NCBI RefSeq assembly: GCF_020037125.1
Contig: NZ_JAIQDG010000018.1
Span: forward strand, 124,001 to 188,000
DNA: 64,000 bases
Direction of reading: 5' to 3'
From: Myxococcus sp. RHSTA-1-4
GTDB taxonomy: Bacteria > Myxococcota > Myxococcia > Myxococcales > Myxococcaceae
Both the position numbers and the translations under genes were made by a program. The notes under the pieces are model-generated. The model saw only the letters and a program-made list of their open reading frames with translations. It was not told the DNA's origin and did not search any database. How positions within the stretch are numbered: the first letter of the stretch is position 1; each line of letters starts with the position of its first letter. Below are positions 8,596 to 16,230 of the stretch, piece by piece.

Positions 8596-9290
8596 CCCGG
8601 CCGGGGCTCGATGCGTCCCTCACGCAGCGTGCCCGCCTCGTAGCGAAACTCCACGAGCGCGTGGCGCAGCGGCTCCAGCGTCCCGTCCGGGTGCACCAGG
8701 GCACAACCTCCCAGGGGAATGCCGATTCCGCGAGCCCCCGCGCCCGCGGCCCGCATGGCCCGCTTCAGCTCCGTCCAGTCCGGCTGCTCGTGAACTCCGA
8801 CGATGAAGGGAGCCAGCCCGAGGACCGGGAACAGCGTCATCTCCCGGGGAGCGGGGTCGCTCCAGGCCCGTGTGCCCAGCTGCATCGCGCCCGCGGAGAT
8901 GCCCATGAGGACGGCGCCGTCGCGGTGGCGCTCGCGGAGGAGGGACTCCACACCGTTGCCACGAAAGGTCTCCCAGCCCAGCAGCGGGTCTCCTCCCGCC
9001 AGCAGGATGACGTGCGCGCGTGAGAGCCACGCACGGTCCTCGTCCGTGGGCGCCGAGGGAATCATCCGGCACTGGGAGATGCCCGCGAGGGACATGGCGC
9101 CGGTGAACAGCTCGTAGAACTCGGGCACGTCGCCGTTGGAGGCCCCCAGGTACGCCGCGCGAATGGGCGGGACACCCGGGTCGGCGCGCGTCAGCGTGTG
9201 AAGGCAGTCCAGGAACGGCCTGTCTCCGCCACGCCAGAACAGGGGCGAGCTGTCCGCGAGGAGGAAGAGGGGCTTGAGCGAAGGCGTCAT
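8574..9290 (-). CDS. Peptidase S51-like (dipeptidase E / cyanophycinase fold) protein
   Basis: 238 residues with the class-I glutamine amidotransferase-like fold of the S51 family. Visible are AGGDP (98-102) and the nucleophile elbow GISAGAM with S132. Family members cleave Asp-X dipeptides or cyanophycin; which applies here cannot be read. No signal peptide, so cytoplasmic. The stop lies inside the 3' end of allA (22-base convergent overlap). A long hairpin at 9321-9358 separates its start from the M23-like gene upstream. Confidence 0.8.
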   Translation of the reverse strand: MTPSLKPLFLLADSSPLFWRGGDRPFLDCLHTLTRADPGVPPIRAAYLGASNGDVPEFYELFTGAMSLAGISQCRMIPSAPTDEDRAWLSRAHVILLAGGDPLLGWETFRGNGVESLLRERHRDGAVLMGISAGAMQLGTRAWSDPAPREMTLFPVLGLAPFIVGVHEQPDWTELKRAMRAAGAGARGIGIPLGGCALVHPDGTLEPLRHALVEFRYEAGTLREGRIEPRPGQSLVTR

Positions 9291-9320
9291 GAGGTGGGCC
9301 GATGAGAGCCCATCCCAGAC

Positions 9321-9358
9321 CGGCCGGGAAGCGAGTCGGGGGCCTCGCTTCCCGGCCG
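9321..9358 (-). terminator. Perfect 15-bp hairpin, likely terminator of the M23-like gene
   Basis: CGGCCGGGAAGCGAG (9321-9335) pairs perfectly with CTCGCTTCCCGGCCG (9344-9358) around an 8-base loop. It lies about 135 bases past the end of the M23-like gene and 30 bases before the S51 start. There is no T-tract. It should stop transcription from the M23-like operon before the S51 gene. Confidence 0.6.
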
Positions 9359-9493
9359 CTGAAAGGACCGGGCCCTGCCTGCTCCACCCGGGGGAGATGC
9401 GGATGACTGCGCACCTGCGACCCCAGCGGCGAGGAGACGAGCGGGGAGACTTCGCCTCCGGGTGGGAGCGGGCCTTGGCTCGGCCCGCATCGG

Positions 9494-10015
9494 CTAGTCG
9501 AGGTAGCCGAGGGTCTCCGAGCGGCTCACGCTCTCACCCTGGGTGGTGTAGCCCTGGTACCAGGAGGTGTCGTTGGTGCCGAGCTTGTCCTGCTGGAGGT
9601 GCGAGTGCGGGCCGCTCGCGTTGCCGGTGCCGCCGATGTTGCCCACCTGGCAGCGGTCACACGTGCGGTCGTACGAGTTGCCCGTCTTGATGAAGTGCCA
9701 CTGGCGGAACGTCCAGCCGCTCTGCCAGACGTGCTTCGCCTCGTTCTGGTTGCCGCTCCCGCTGCCGTAGCAGACGATGCCCGTGGTGCGGATGGTGACG
9801 TTCCAGTAGACGGAGCCCACCACGCCCGTCTCGGCGCCCCAGTAGTTGCACTGGCCGCCCGCGCCGATGTCCACCGCGCCGTGGAAGTTGCCGCTGCTGG
9901 GATAGGTGGTGAGCGCCGTCACCGTGCCGGTGTGCGTGCCGCGAACCTCGTGCGCCGTCACCGCCACGGGGATGAGGGCCAGCGCGGCCAGCCCTGTCTT
10001 CATGATGCTCCGCAT
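9494..10015 (-). CDS. Exported M23-like (lysostaphin-type fold) protein
   Basis: Start chosen at ATG 10015 (173 residues) because AAGGA lies 6 bases ahead; ATG 10021 has its Shine-Dalgarno too close. A signal peptide (MKTGLAALALIPVAVTAH) is followed by an M23-like metal site: H45 and D49 in FHGAVDIGA and the pair H137-x-H139 in GPHSHLQ, with H107 in QWHF. Six Cys in the mature part may form disulfides. M23 enzymes cut peptidoglycan cross-bridges. The first motif is HxxxD as in the family, but other signatures are divergent, so it might bind rather than cut. It is the last gene after two HEAT-repeat genes. Confidence 0.72.
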   Translation of the reverse strand: MRSIMKTGLAALALIPVAVTAHEVRGTHTGTVTALTTYPSSGNFHGAVDIGAGGQCNYWGAETGVVGSVYWNVTIRTTGIVCYGSGSGNQNEAKHVWQSGWTFRQWHFIKTGNSYDRTCDRCQVGNIGGTGNASGPHSHLQQDKLGTNDTSWYQGYTTQGESVSRSETLGYLD

Positions 10016-10062
10016 CGTCATTCCTTTCGGGCCGGAGGACCGGCCCCCGAGTGGACTGCTCT

Positions 10063-11052
10063 TCAAGGAGCCTGCTGCAACCGCTGCTTCTCCCTCAGGA
10101 GCAGGCTCCACTCCTGAAGGCCCATGCCGAGAGCCCGAATCCACGCGTCCACCTCCGGCGTCAGCGCGGGGTCCATTCCACGCAGCCGCTGGAGGTCGGG
10201 AATGGCGGCGGCGAAGCCGAGCTGGGCGATGCTCTGGAGGAGCATCTTCCGCACTCCGGAGTCCCGCTCGTCGCGGTACATGGCGAGCAGCGTCTCTCGC
10301 GCGCCCGCCATCTGCTCCGCGGGCACGCCGCCCAGGGCGTTGGCCGCCGCCGCGCGAACCGCGGCGTCATCACTGCGCAGCAGCGACTTGATGCGGTCCG
10401 CCGACTCCGCGCTGATGTGCTCCGTCGAGATGCTGTCGAGAATCCTCGAAGCCACCTTCGGGTCCGAGGACGCGGCCGCCGCCGACACCGCCAGGTCCGC
10501 GGCCGGACCGTGGTGGCCCGAGTAGACGTGGAGGTTGTCCTCGATGAGGTTCGTCGCGGCCTCCTGGCGCACCTCGGGCGAGGCGTCCCGAACGAGGCGC
10601 TCGTACAGGTCGCCGGTGTTCTCGATGGCGCTGGTGCGCCGCAGGGCGCGAAGGGAGGCGACGCGGAGGGCCGGGTCGCGCTCCTCCAGGATGCGCTTCG
10701 CCACCACGCCCAGGGCGTCGGAGTCCGCCTCGCGCTCGGTACGTGCCACCAGCGCGGCGGCGAGGTGCTCGAGCATGACCGGGTCCGTCTCACGCTCGAA
10801 GGCCGCGCGCAGCTCCGCGTCGGGCAGCGTGACGGCGGACTCGCGCAGCAGCGTGCGCAGGTACTTCTTGTAGGCCTCCGACTTCGAGCCAAGTCCCCGG
10901 CGGATGCTGTCCATCAGCCCCTCGACGGAGCAGGTCTCCGCCCGGAGCGCGGGGGCCGGGTCCGGCGAGGCCAGGGCCGGCGACGGGAGGATGGGGCACA
11001 GCGTGAGCGAGAGCAGGCCGAGCGCGCGCGCGGCGAAGGAAGAGCGTGTCAT
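10063..11052 (-). CDS. Exported HEAT-repeat protein
   Basis: 329 residues from ATG 11052 (GGGAG 8 bases upstream). A signal peptide (RALGLLSLTLCPILPSPALA) is followed by repeated helical pairs of the HEAT type, e.g. DPALRVASLRALRR, SPEVRQEAATNLIEDN, DDAAVRAAAANALGGV and DSGVRKMLLQSIAQLG. HEAT solenoids are protein-binding scaffolds. It sits 17 bases after another HEAT-type gene and 47 bases before the M23-like gene, so the three are probably one operon. Partner and role are unknown. Confidence 0.78.
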   Translation of the reverse strand: MTRSSFAARALGLLSLTLCPILPSPALASPDPAPALRAETCSVEGLMDSIRRGLGSKSEAYKKYLRTLLRESAVTLPDAELRAAFERETDPVMLEHLAAALVARTEREADSDALGVVAKRILEERDPALRVASLRALRRTSAIENTGDLYERLVRDASPEVRQEAATNLIEDNLHVYSGHHGPAADLAVSAAAASSDPKVASRILDSISTEHISAESADRIKSLLRSDDAAVRAAAANALGGVPAEQMAGARETLLAMYRDERDSGVRKMLLQSIAQLGFAAAIPDLQRLRGMDPALTPEVDAWIRALGMGLQEWSLLLREKQRLQQAP

Positions 11053-11069
11053 GAGAGGGGCTCCCGTGC

Positions 11070-12284
11070 TCAGTGGTGGCGGTCGAGGCAGCCGAAGGGG
11101 TCCTGGTCGGGCAGGCTGTTCCACACCCGCACGAAGTCGAGGGTGCCACTCGCGTAGATACGCTCGAAGACCTGGTGGAGCGGCTGGAAGCGCGGGTCGA
11201 TGACGGCCATGTTCGCCATGACGGGAAGCGCATCCCGGCCGGCCACCCGCGCGGCGAAGCGGAAGAGGGCCCACCGCACGCACACCTCCTGCTCGCTCAC
11301 GAAGGACTGGGCGAACAGCTCCAGCGTCTTCGCCTTGTCCCCGCCGGACACGGACAGGTTGTGCGCCGCGGCCTCGCGGCCGTCCGGGCTGCCCTCGCTG
11401 GTGAGAATCTTCGCGTACCGGGCGCTGGCCTCCTCATCCAGCACGGGCGTGGCGTGCATGGGCATGGACAGCGCGAGGTAGCGGATCTGCTCGTCGGGCG
11501 ACTCGGTGCCGATGGTGAGCAGCTTGTCCATGTACGGCGCGAGGTTCCCCTTCTCGTTGAAGTCGCGCTTCATCACCCGGGCAATGGTGCGGGTGGCGGC
11601 CCAGCCCGCCTCACCGGAGGCCGGGTCCTTCGCGAAGTCCGCGAGCCGGCCGAGCGCCTCCGGGCCGAGCCGCTTCTGCGTGTCCAGGGCGGAGAGGATG
11701 CCCGCGCGCCGCGGTCCGTCGAGGCCGGCGTCCAGGCCCTGCTCCAGCAGCCGCGCGGCGACCTGGGGCTGGTGCACGGCCTCCGAGGCCCGCAGGGCCG
11801 TCATGATGACGTTGAACTCCCGGGGCCCGGCGTCGCGGGCCCAGCCCAGCACCTCCACCGCGCGGGCCGCGTCGTTGCCGATGAGCTCCGTGAGGCGCTC
11901 GCGCAGGTAGTCCCTGACGAGCGGGTCCCTCGACGCCAGCAGGGGCGCGGCCCACTGGCGGAAGTTGCCAATCGTCACCTCGTCGTTGAAGCGCTCGATG
12001 TCCTGCCAGCAGACGGTGGCGTCGAAGCGCGGAGGCGGCTCCACGGCCTGCTGCCCACCCTGTCCGGAGTGGCCGCCGGAACCGCCCTGCCCCGAGGAAC
12101 CTCGCGCGTGGACCTCGGGGGCTGCTTCCGTGACGGGGCCTTCCCCACCTCCGGAGCCACGGACGAGCAGCGCCACTCCGGCGAGCAGGACGGCGGCGCC
12201 GAGCCCGAGCAGCACGAAGGGCGTGCGCCCGCCCCGGTTGCCCGTCACGGGCGGGGCGGCGCGATGGACGGATTCTGGAGTCAT
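11070..12284 (-). CDS. Membrane-anchored HEAT-like repeat protein
   Basis: 404 residues: a short cytoplasmic N-terminus, one membrane helix (about 24-42, FVLLGLGAAVLLAGVALLV), a Gly/Ser/Gln linker, then a helical repeat region of HEAT character (DPLVRDYLRERLTELIG, GEAGWAATRTIARVM, SPDEQIRYLALSMP). The repeats should lie in the periplasm. It is the first gene of the HEAT-HEAT-M23-like set and may dock the other two at the inner membrane; that is inference. It belongs to no family I can name. Confidence 0.72.
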   Translation of the reverse strand: MTPESVHRAAPPVTGNRGGRTPFVLLGLGAAVLLAGVALLVRGSGGGEGPVTEAAPEVHARGSSGQGGSGGHSGQGGQQAVEPPPRFDATVCWQDIERFNDEVTIGNFRQWAAPLLASRDPLVRDYLRERLTELIGNDAARAVEVLGWARDAGPREFNVIMTALRASEAVHQPQVAARLLEQGLDAGLDGPRRAGILSALDTQKRLGPEALGRLADFAKDPASGEAGWAATRTIARVMKRDFNEKGNLAPYMDKLLTIGTESPDEQIRYLALSMPMHATPVLDEEASARYAKILTSEGSPDGREAAAHNLSVSGGDKAKTLELFAQSFVSEQEVCVRWALFRFAARVAGRDALPVMANMAVIDPRFQPLHQVFERIYASGTLDFVRVWNSLPDQDPFGCLDRHH

Positions 12285-12408
12285 GACGGTCCGGGGGCCT
12301 GTCGAATCGTTCCAGCCCCATGGAGGGACCGAGGCCGCCGCCGTCTCGAAGAATCATTCCAGGGGAATTTTCCCCGCCGTAAGTGTCTGGAAGGACAGGA
12401 CGCCGGCC

Positions 12409-13104
12409 TCAGTCGGTGACGTCGTTCACGATGTTCGCGGGCACGCCCGGCACCACGGGCGCTCCGTTCACGTCCCGGAGGCCCAGCTCCCCGGAGGAGA
12501 CCACCCAGACGTCCAGCGTCTCGTCGTTGTCGATGTTCCCCGCGCACGCCAGGGTGATGGCGCAGTCGGGGCACTCGCCGGACACGCCGAGCTGGCCGGC
12601 CACCTCCCGGGGAAGGTCCGCGATGGAGAGGGGCCGCATGGCGGCGAAGCGGAAGGTGTCCACGCCCACCGACACCGCGCCCTCCGTCCCCGTGGCCTGC
12701 GCCTCCGCGCGGGACTCCATCGGTCCCTCGCCGGCGAAGTATGCGTAGCGGTTGCCGCGCTCGAGCATGAAGCCCACCTTCGACACGTCCGGCTCGAAGG
12801 CGTTGGCACCGGCCTGATGCGCCTGCTGGGCCGTGTACCAGGCCTTCAGGTTCATCTTGCACTCCGCCTGCTTCGCGCGGGACTGGAACCGGATGAAGTT
12901 GGGGATGGCGATGGCGGACAGGATGCCCACGCACGGACAGAGCAGCACCACGCCGGACACCGCCAGGATGGCGAAGAGGGTCTTCCTGCTCGTCCCCGCG
13001 GGAACGGACGCCACGTTGCCGCACGCGCAGGTGATGTTGGAGCCCGGCGCGAGCCCCGTCACGTCGAGGACACGGCCGCACTTCAGGCACTTCATGTTCG
13101 CCAT
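12409..13104 (-). CDS. Zinc-ribbon protein with pilin-like helix
   Basis: 231 residues from ATG 13104 (GGGGGA about 9 bases upstream). The first 28 residues hold a zinc-ribbon-like Cys set (C6, C9, C26, C28). A hydrophobic helix (42-66) then runs into AIPNFIRFQSRAKQAECK, which is the typical junction of myxobacterial type IV pilin-like proteins (helix, then AIPNF and RAKQ). The usual prepilin peptidase site (G|FTLIE) is missing. The C-terminal domain contains a CPDC pair and acidic loops. It may be a membrane-anchored pseudopilin-derived sensor; substrate and partners are unknown. Confidence 0.68.
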   Translation of the reverse strand: MANMKCLKCGRVLDVTGLAPGSNITCACGNVASVPAGTSRKTLFAILAVSGVVLLCPCVGILSAIAIPNFIRFQSRAKQAECKMNLKAWYTAQQAHQAGANAFEPDVSKVGFMLERGNRYAYFAGEGPMESRAEAQATGTEGAVSVGVDTFRFAAMRPLSIADLPREVAGQLGVSGECPDCAITLACAGNIDNDETLDVWVVSSGELGLRDVNGAPVVPGVPANIVNDVTD

Positions 13105-13269
13105 CTCGAGAATTCCCCCTGAACCGGCGCCCGGCGGCGCCGTGGGCGGGAACCTAACACGGCCTCTCGCGAGCCCGGTCCGTCCGCCACCGAGGTCCCC
13201 CACCCCGAAGATTGAAGCACGGAGGGGTCTCCTGGAGCCTCGCGCCGCCGGTGCGGCTACACTGCGCGG

Positions 13270-14280
13270 GTGCTGAAAGACCTTCTCGACCTGCCCGCGA
13301 CTCCCGAGCGCCTGCGCGCGCTCGCGGAGGCCGGAGTCCTGCAACCCGCGGCGCTGGAGCGCGCGCTGCACCTGTCCACGGCCACGCCGTCCCGGCCCGA
13401 GTGGCGGCGCTTCCTGTCCACCACGCTGATGGCGCTGGGCACGCTGCTGGTGCTCTCCGGCGTCATCTACTTCTTCGCCTACAACTGGGCGGCCATGCAC
13501 CGCTTCGGGAAGCTGGGCCTCATCGCGGTGGCCATCACCGGCACCGCCGTGGCCGCATGGCGGCTGGGCGAGGGGCTCGCCGGCCAGTTGTCCCTGCTGG
13601 CCTCGGCGGTGCTCGTGGGAGCGCTGCTGGCCGTGTACGGGCAGGCGTACCAGACGGGCGCCGACCCGTACGAGCTGTTCGTCGGGTGGGCCGCGCTCAT
13701 CCTGCCGTGGGTGGCGCTGTCACGCTTCGCGCCGCTGTGGCTGTTCCTGCTCGTGCTCGTCGACACGGGCGTCGTCCTCTTCTGGTCCCAGGTCATCGGC
13801 GGAGACGAGGACACCGCCGCCTGGCTCGCGGTGGGGCTGGGCCTGCTCAACGGCTTCGCGTGGGCCACGTACGAGCACTTCGCGAACGCGGGCGTGCCGT
13901 GGCTCCAGGGACGGTGGGTGGCGCGGGCCATGGCCATCATGACGGTGGCCCCGCTGCTCGTGGCGGCGGAGGCCTTCATCCTCGTGCCGTCCGAGGCGGG
14001 CCGGGGCGCCGCGGTGGCGCTGCTGCTGGTGCTGGGCTCGCTGGCGGCGGACTACGCGCTGCACCGCCACCTGCGAGGCGAGCTGTTCCTGCTGTCCCTG
14101 GGCGTGCTGTGTGTCATGACGCTCGTCACCACCGGGGTGGGCCGCTTCCTCATCCTGGACGCCGACCTGGAGGAGTTCAGCCTCTTCGTCCTGCCCTTCG
14201 TCGTCATTGGCGAGGTGGCGCTCGCGGTGTGGTGGCTGCGCAACGAGGCCCGGGCCACGGGCACCACGGAGGAGGCCTGA
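13270..14280 (+). CDS. DUF2157 membrane protein
   Basis: 336 residues starting at GTG 13270. An N-terminal cytoplasmic helix pair (PATPERLRALAEAGVLQPAALERAL) precedes nine or ten membrane helices, the first being LMALGTLLVLSGVIYFFAYNW. The pattern of a short helical head plus the VLSGVIYFFAYNW helix is that of DUF2157. It is followed after one base by a DUF4401 gene and then by a GDYxxLxY gene; this trio is conserved across many bacteria but has no established function. Confidence 0.82.
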   Translation: MLKDLLDLPATPERLRALAEAGVLQPAALERALHLSTATPSRPEWRRFLSTTLMALGTLLVLSGVIYFFAYNWAAMHRFGKLGLIAVAITGTAVAAWRLGEGLAGQLSLLASAVLVGALLAVYGQAYQTGADPYELFVGWAALILPWVALSRFAPLWLFLLVLVDTGVVLFWSQVIGGDEDTAAWLAVGLGLLNGFAWATYEHFANAGVPWLQGRWVARAMAIMTVAPLLVAAEAFILVPSEAGRGAAVALLLVLGSLAADYALHRHLRGELFLLSLGVLCVMTLVTTGVGRFLILDADLEEFSLFVLPFVVIGEVALAVWWLRNEARATGTTEEA

Positions 14281-14281
14281 G

Positions 14282-15379
14282 ATGGCGCGCCGTCCCTCGC
14301 TGAAAGAGGTGTTGGCCGGACTCCAGGCGGAGGGCCAGGTGGCCCCGGACGCCGAGGCCCGGGCCCGCTCCGCCATGGAGGTGCACCAGCGCACCCACGT
14401 GGCCACGCCCTGGTTCGTGAAGGCGCTCGCCGGCTTCGGCGCGTGGGTGGCCGCCGCGTTCTTCCTCAGCTTCCTCGCCTGCGTGGGGTTGTGGAAGGAG
14501 GAGGCCGTGGTGGGCGTCCTCGGGCTCGTCCTCTGCGGAGGCACCACGCTGCTGCGGCGCACGGCGCAGGGCATCTTCCTGGAGCAGCTCACGCTGGCGC
14601 TGTGCCTCGCGGGCTCCGCCATGGTGTCGGCGGGCTTCGGCGTGGCGCTCGACAGCGAGCTGGCGCCGGCCTTCCTCCAGCTCGTGCTGGGCGCGGTGCT
14701 GCTGGCGCTCTTCCCGGATGCCATCCTGCGCTTCCTGATGGCGGCCAGCATGGCCGCGGCCGCGGTGTTCCTGATGTGGAGGGTGATGGGCGAGCTGGGA
14801 CTCCAGCTCGGGCTGCTGGCCTGTGCCGTGCTCGTCCACGGGCTCTTCCTGGAAGGCGCCCGGCTGAGGCGCGGACGCTGGGGCGACGTGGTGGGCCCGT
14901 CCGCCTACGCGCTGGCCTGCGGGGTGCTCGGCTCGCTGCTCTCGCTCAGCTTCTTCACCCTGTTCGGAGGACTGCCCTCCCATGGCGCGGGCGCGCCGGA
15001 TGGGTTGCTCACCCTGGGGCTGACGGCGGTGACGCTGTACACCGCGTGGCGGGTGATGAAGGAGCTGGAGCTGGAGGCCTCCGGCGTGGCGGGAGCGGCG
15101 GTGTTCGCCGCGCTGGTGCTGACGGCGCTGATGACGCTGCACACGCCGGCCGTCATCGCGGCGGTGGGGATGATGGTGCTGGGCTTCCATCGGCGCGCCA
15201 GCGTGCTGGTGGGGCTGGCGGCGGCGTTCCTGCTCGCGGCGGGCGGCTGGTACTACTACGACCTGGGACTCACGCTGCTGGCCAAGGCGCTCGCGCTGAT
15301 GGGCAGCGGGCTGGTGTTCCTGGGCCTGCGGTTGTTCCTCCTGCGGCGCTTCCCGGCCGCGGCGGCGGAGGTGCGGTGA
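14282..15379 (+). CDS. DUF4401 membrane protein
   Basis: 365 residues from ATG 14282. The N-terminus is soluble (SLKEVLAGLQAEGQV); ten or so hydrophobic segments follow, beginning with ALAGFGAWVAAAFFLSFLACVG. In DUF2157/GDYxxLxY clusters the middle gene is DUF4401, and length and topology agree. Its TGA (15377-15379) overlaps the ATG of the next gene. Function unknown; co-conservation suggests a membrane complex with the two flanking products. Confidence 0.78.
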   Translation: MARRPSLKEVLAGLQAEGQVAPDAEARARSAMEVHQRTHVATPWFVKALAGFGAWVAAAFFLSFLACVGLWKEEAVVGVLGLVLCGGTTLLRRTAQGIFLEQLTLALCLAGSAMVSAGFGVALDSELAPAFLQLVLGAVLLALFPDAILRFLMAASMAAAAVFLMWRVMGELGLQLGLLACAVLVHGLFLEGARLRRGRWGDVVGPSAYALACGVLGSLLSLSFFTLFGGLPSHGAGAPDGLLTLGLTAVTLYTAWRVMKELELEASGVAGAAVFAALVLTALMTLHTPAVIAAVGMMVLGFHRRASVLVGLAAAFLLAAGGWYYYDLGLTLLAKALALMGSGLVFLGLRLFLLRRFPAAAAEVR

Positions 15380-15873
15380 TGCGCGCGGCGATTATTTTCG
15401 GAGGGCTGGCGCTCGCGCTCCTCGTCCCCGCGGGGCTCGTCATCCAGAAGGAGTACGTGCTGGCCAACGGCCGCACGGTGTTGCTGGAGCTGGCGCCCAG
15501 GGACCCACGGTCGCTGATGCAGGGCGACTACATGGTGCTGGACTACGAAATCAGCCGCCAGCAGTGGCAGGACGTGAGCCTCCAGCCGACCGACGGATAC
15601 CTGGTGCTGCGCCTGGATGAACAGGGCGTGGGGCGCTTCGTGCGCTTCGACACGCCGGAGACGCCGCTGGCGCCCGGTGAGTTCAAGCTCCGCTACCGCG
15701 TCCGCCAGCACCGCGTGCGCCTGGGCGCGGAGTCCTTCTTCTTCCAGGAGGGCCACGCGGACCGGTACGAGCGCGCGAGGTACGGCGAATTGCGCGTGGC
15801 GGACAGCGGCGCCAGCGTGCTCGTGGGCCTGAGGGACGAGCAGCGCCAGTCCCTGGGGCGCGACGAGCGGTAA
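15379..15873 (+). CDS. GDYxxLxY-domain membrane-anchored protein
   Basis: 164 residues. One N-terminal membrane helix (IIFGGLALALLVPAGLVI) precedes a periplasmic domain with the signature GDYMVLDY around residue 50, preceded by LAPRDPRSLMQ. The C-terminal half is beta-rich and contains FKLRYRVRQHRVRLGAESFFFQEG. It overlaps the DUF4401 stop by one base. The conserved GDY motif suggests a binding site but no activity is known. Confidence 0.83.
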   Translation: MRAAIIFGGLALALLVPAGLVIQKEYVLANGRTVLLELAPRDPRSLMQGDYMVLDYEISRQQWQDVSLQPTDGYLVLRLDEQGVGRFVRFDTPETPLAPGEFKLRYRVRQHRVRLGAESFFFQEGHADRYERARYGELRVADSGASVLVGLRDEQRQSLGRDER

Positions 15874-15942
15874 CGCCCCCCTTCCCGGGTCGAGATGCAG
15901 GGGCGGCTTGCCCTCCGGCCCCCTTTCGGGCATCATCTTGTT

Positions 15943-15961
15943 GATTTCGATATTCAAAATC
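15943..15961 (+). promoter_or_regulatory. Fur-box-like operator candidate
   Basis: GATTTCGATATTCAAAATC matches 13 of 19 positions of the classical Fur box (GATAATGATAATCATTATC). It lies at the centre of an imperfect palindrome, TTGATTT ... AAATCAA (15941-15963), followed by a further AATCAA unit. It is an isolated AT-rich patch in a 70% GC region, 18 bases ahead of the start of the small Cys/His gene and just before its AAGGAG. It could equally be a site for another regulator, or the -10 region of the promoter. Confidence 0.5.
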
Positions 15962-15978
15962 AAAATCAAGGAGACGCG

Positions 15979-16230
15979 ATGCGCGGACAGGGATGCGGCA
16001 AGACGGTGCTGGCACGAGGCCCGTGCGCGGAGGTGACCCGGTGCACCTGCGGGCACTTCCACCTGGCGATGGGACCGGTGACGCTCCGCCTGGAGGAGGA
16101 CGTCCTGCGTGCCATCGGCATGACGCTGCTCGAGGCGCTCCAGCAGCTTGGCCCGAGGGCGCGAGCCACCGGCGAGGAGGCCGAGCCCTCCGCGCCGGGC
16201 GCCCTGTCCACCGGAGGGTGGAAGCAATGA
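15979..16230 (+). CDS. Small Cys/His-rich protein (CxCxHxH), function unknown
   Basis: 83 residues from ATG 15979, with AAGGAG 5-6 bases upstream. C6 and C16 precede a tight cluster C22-x-C24-x-H26-x-H28 (TRCTCGHFHLAMGPVTLRL), which could bind iron, zinc or heme; the C-terminal third is a Leu/Ala helix and a disordered tail. No export signal. Its TGA overlaps the next ATG (ATGA, 16227-16230), so it is coupled to the heme-oxygenase-like gene. With the Fur-box-like site upstream, a role in iron or heme handling is a reasonable guess. I do not recognise a named family. Confidence 0.72.
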   Translation: MRGQGCGKTVLARGPCAEVTRCTCGHFHLAMGPVTLRLEEDVLRAIGMTLLEALQQLGPRARATGEEAEPSAPGALSTGGWKQ

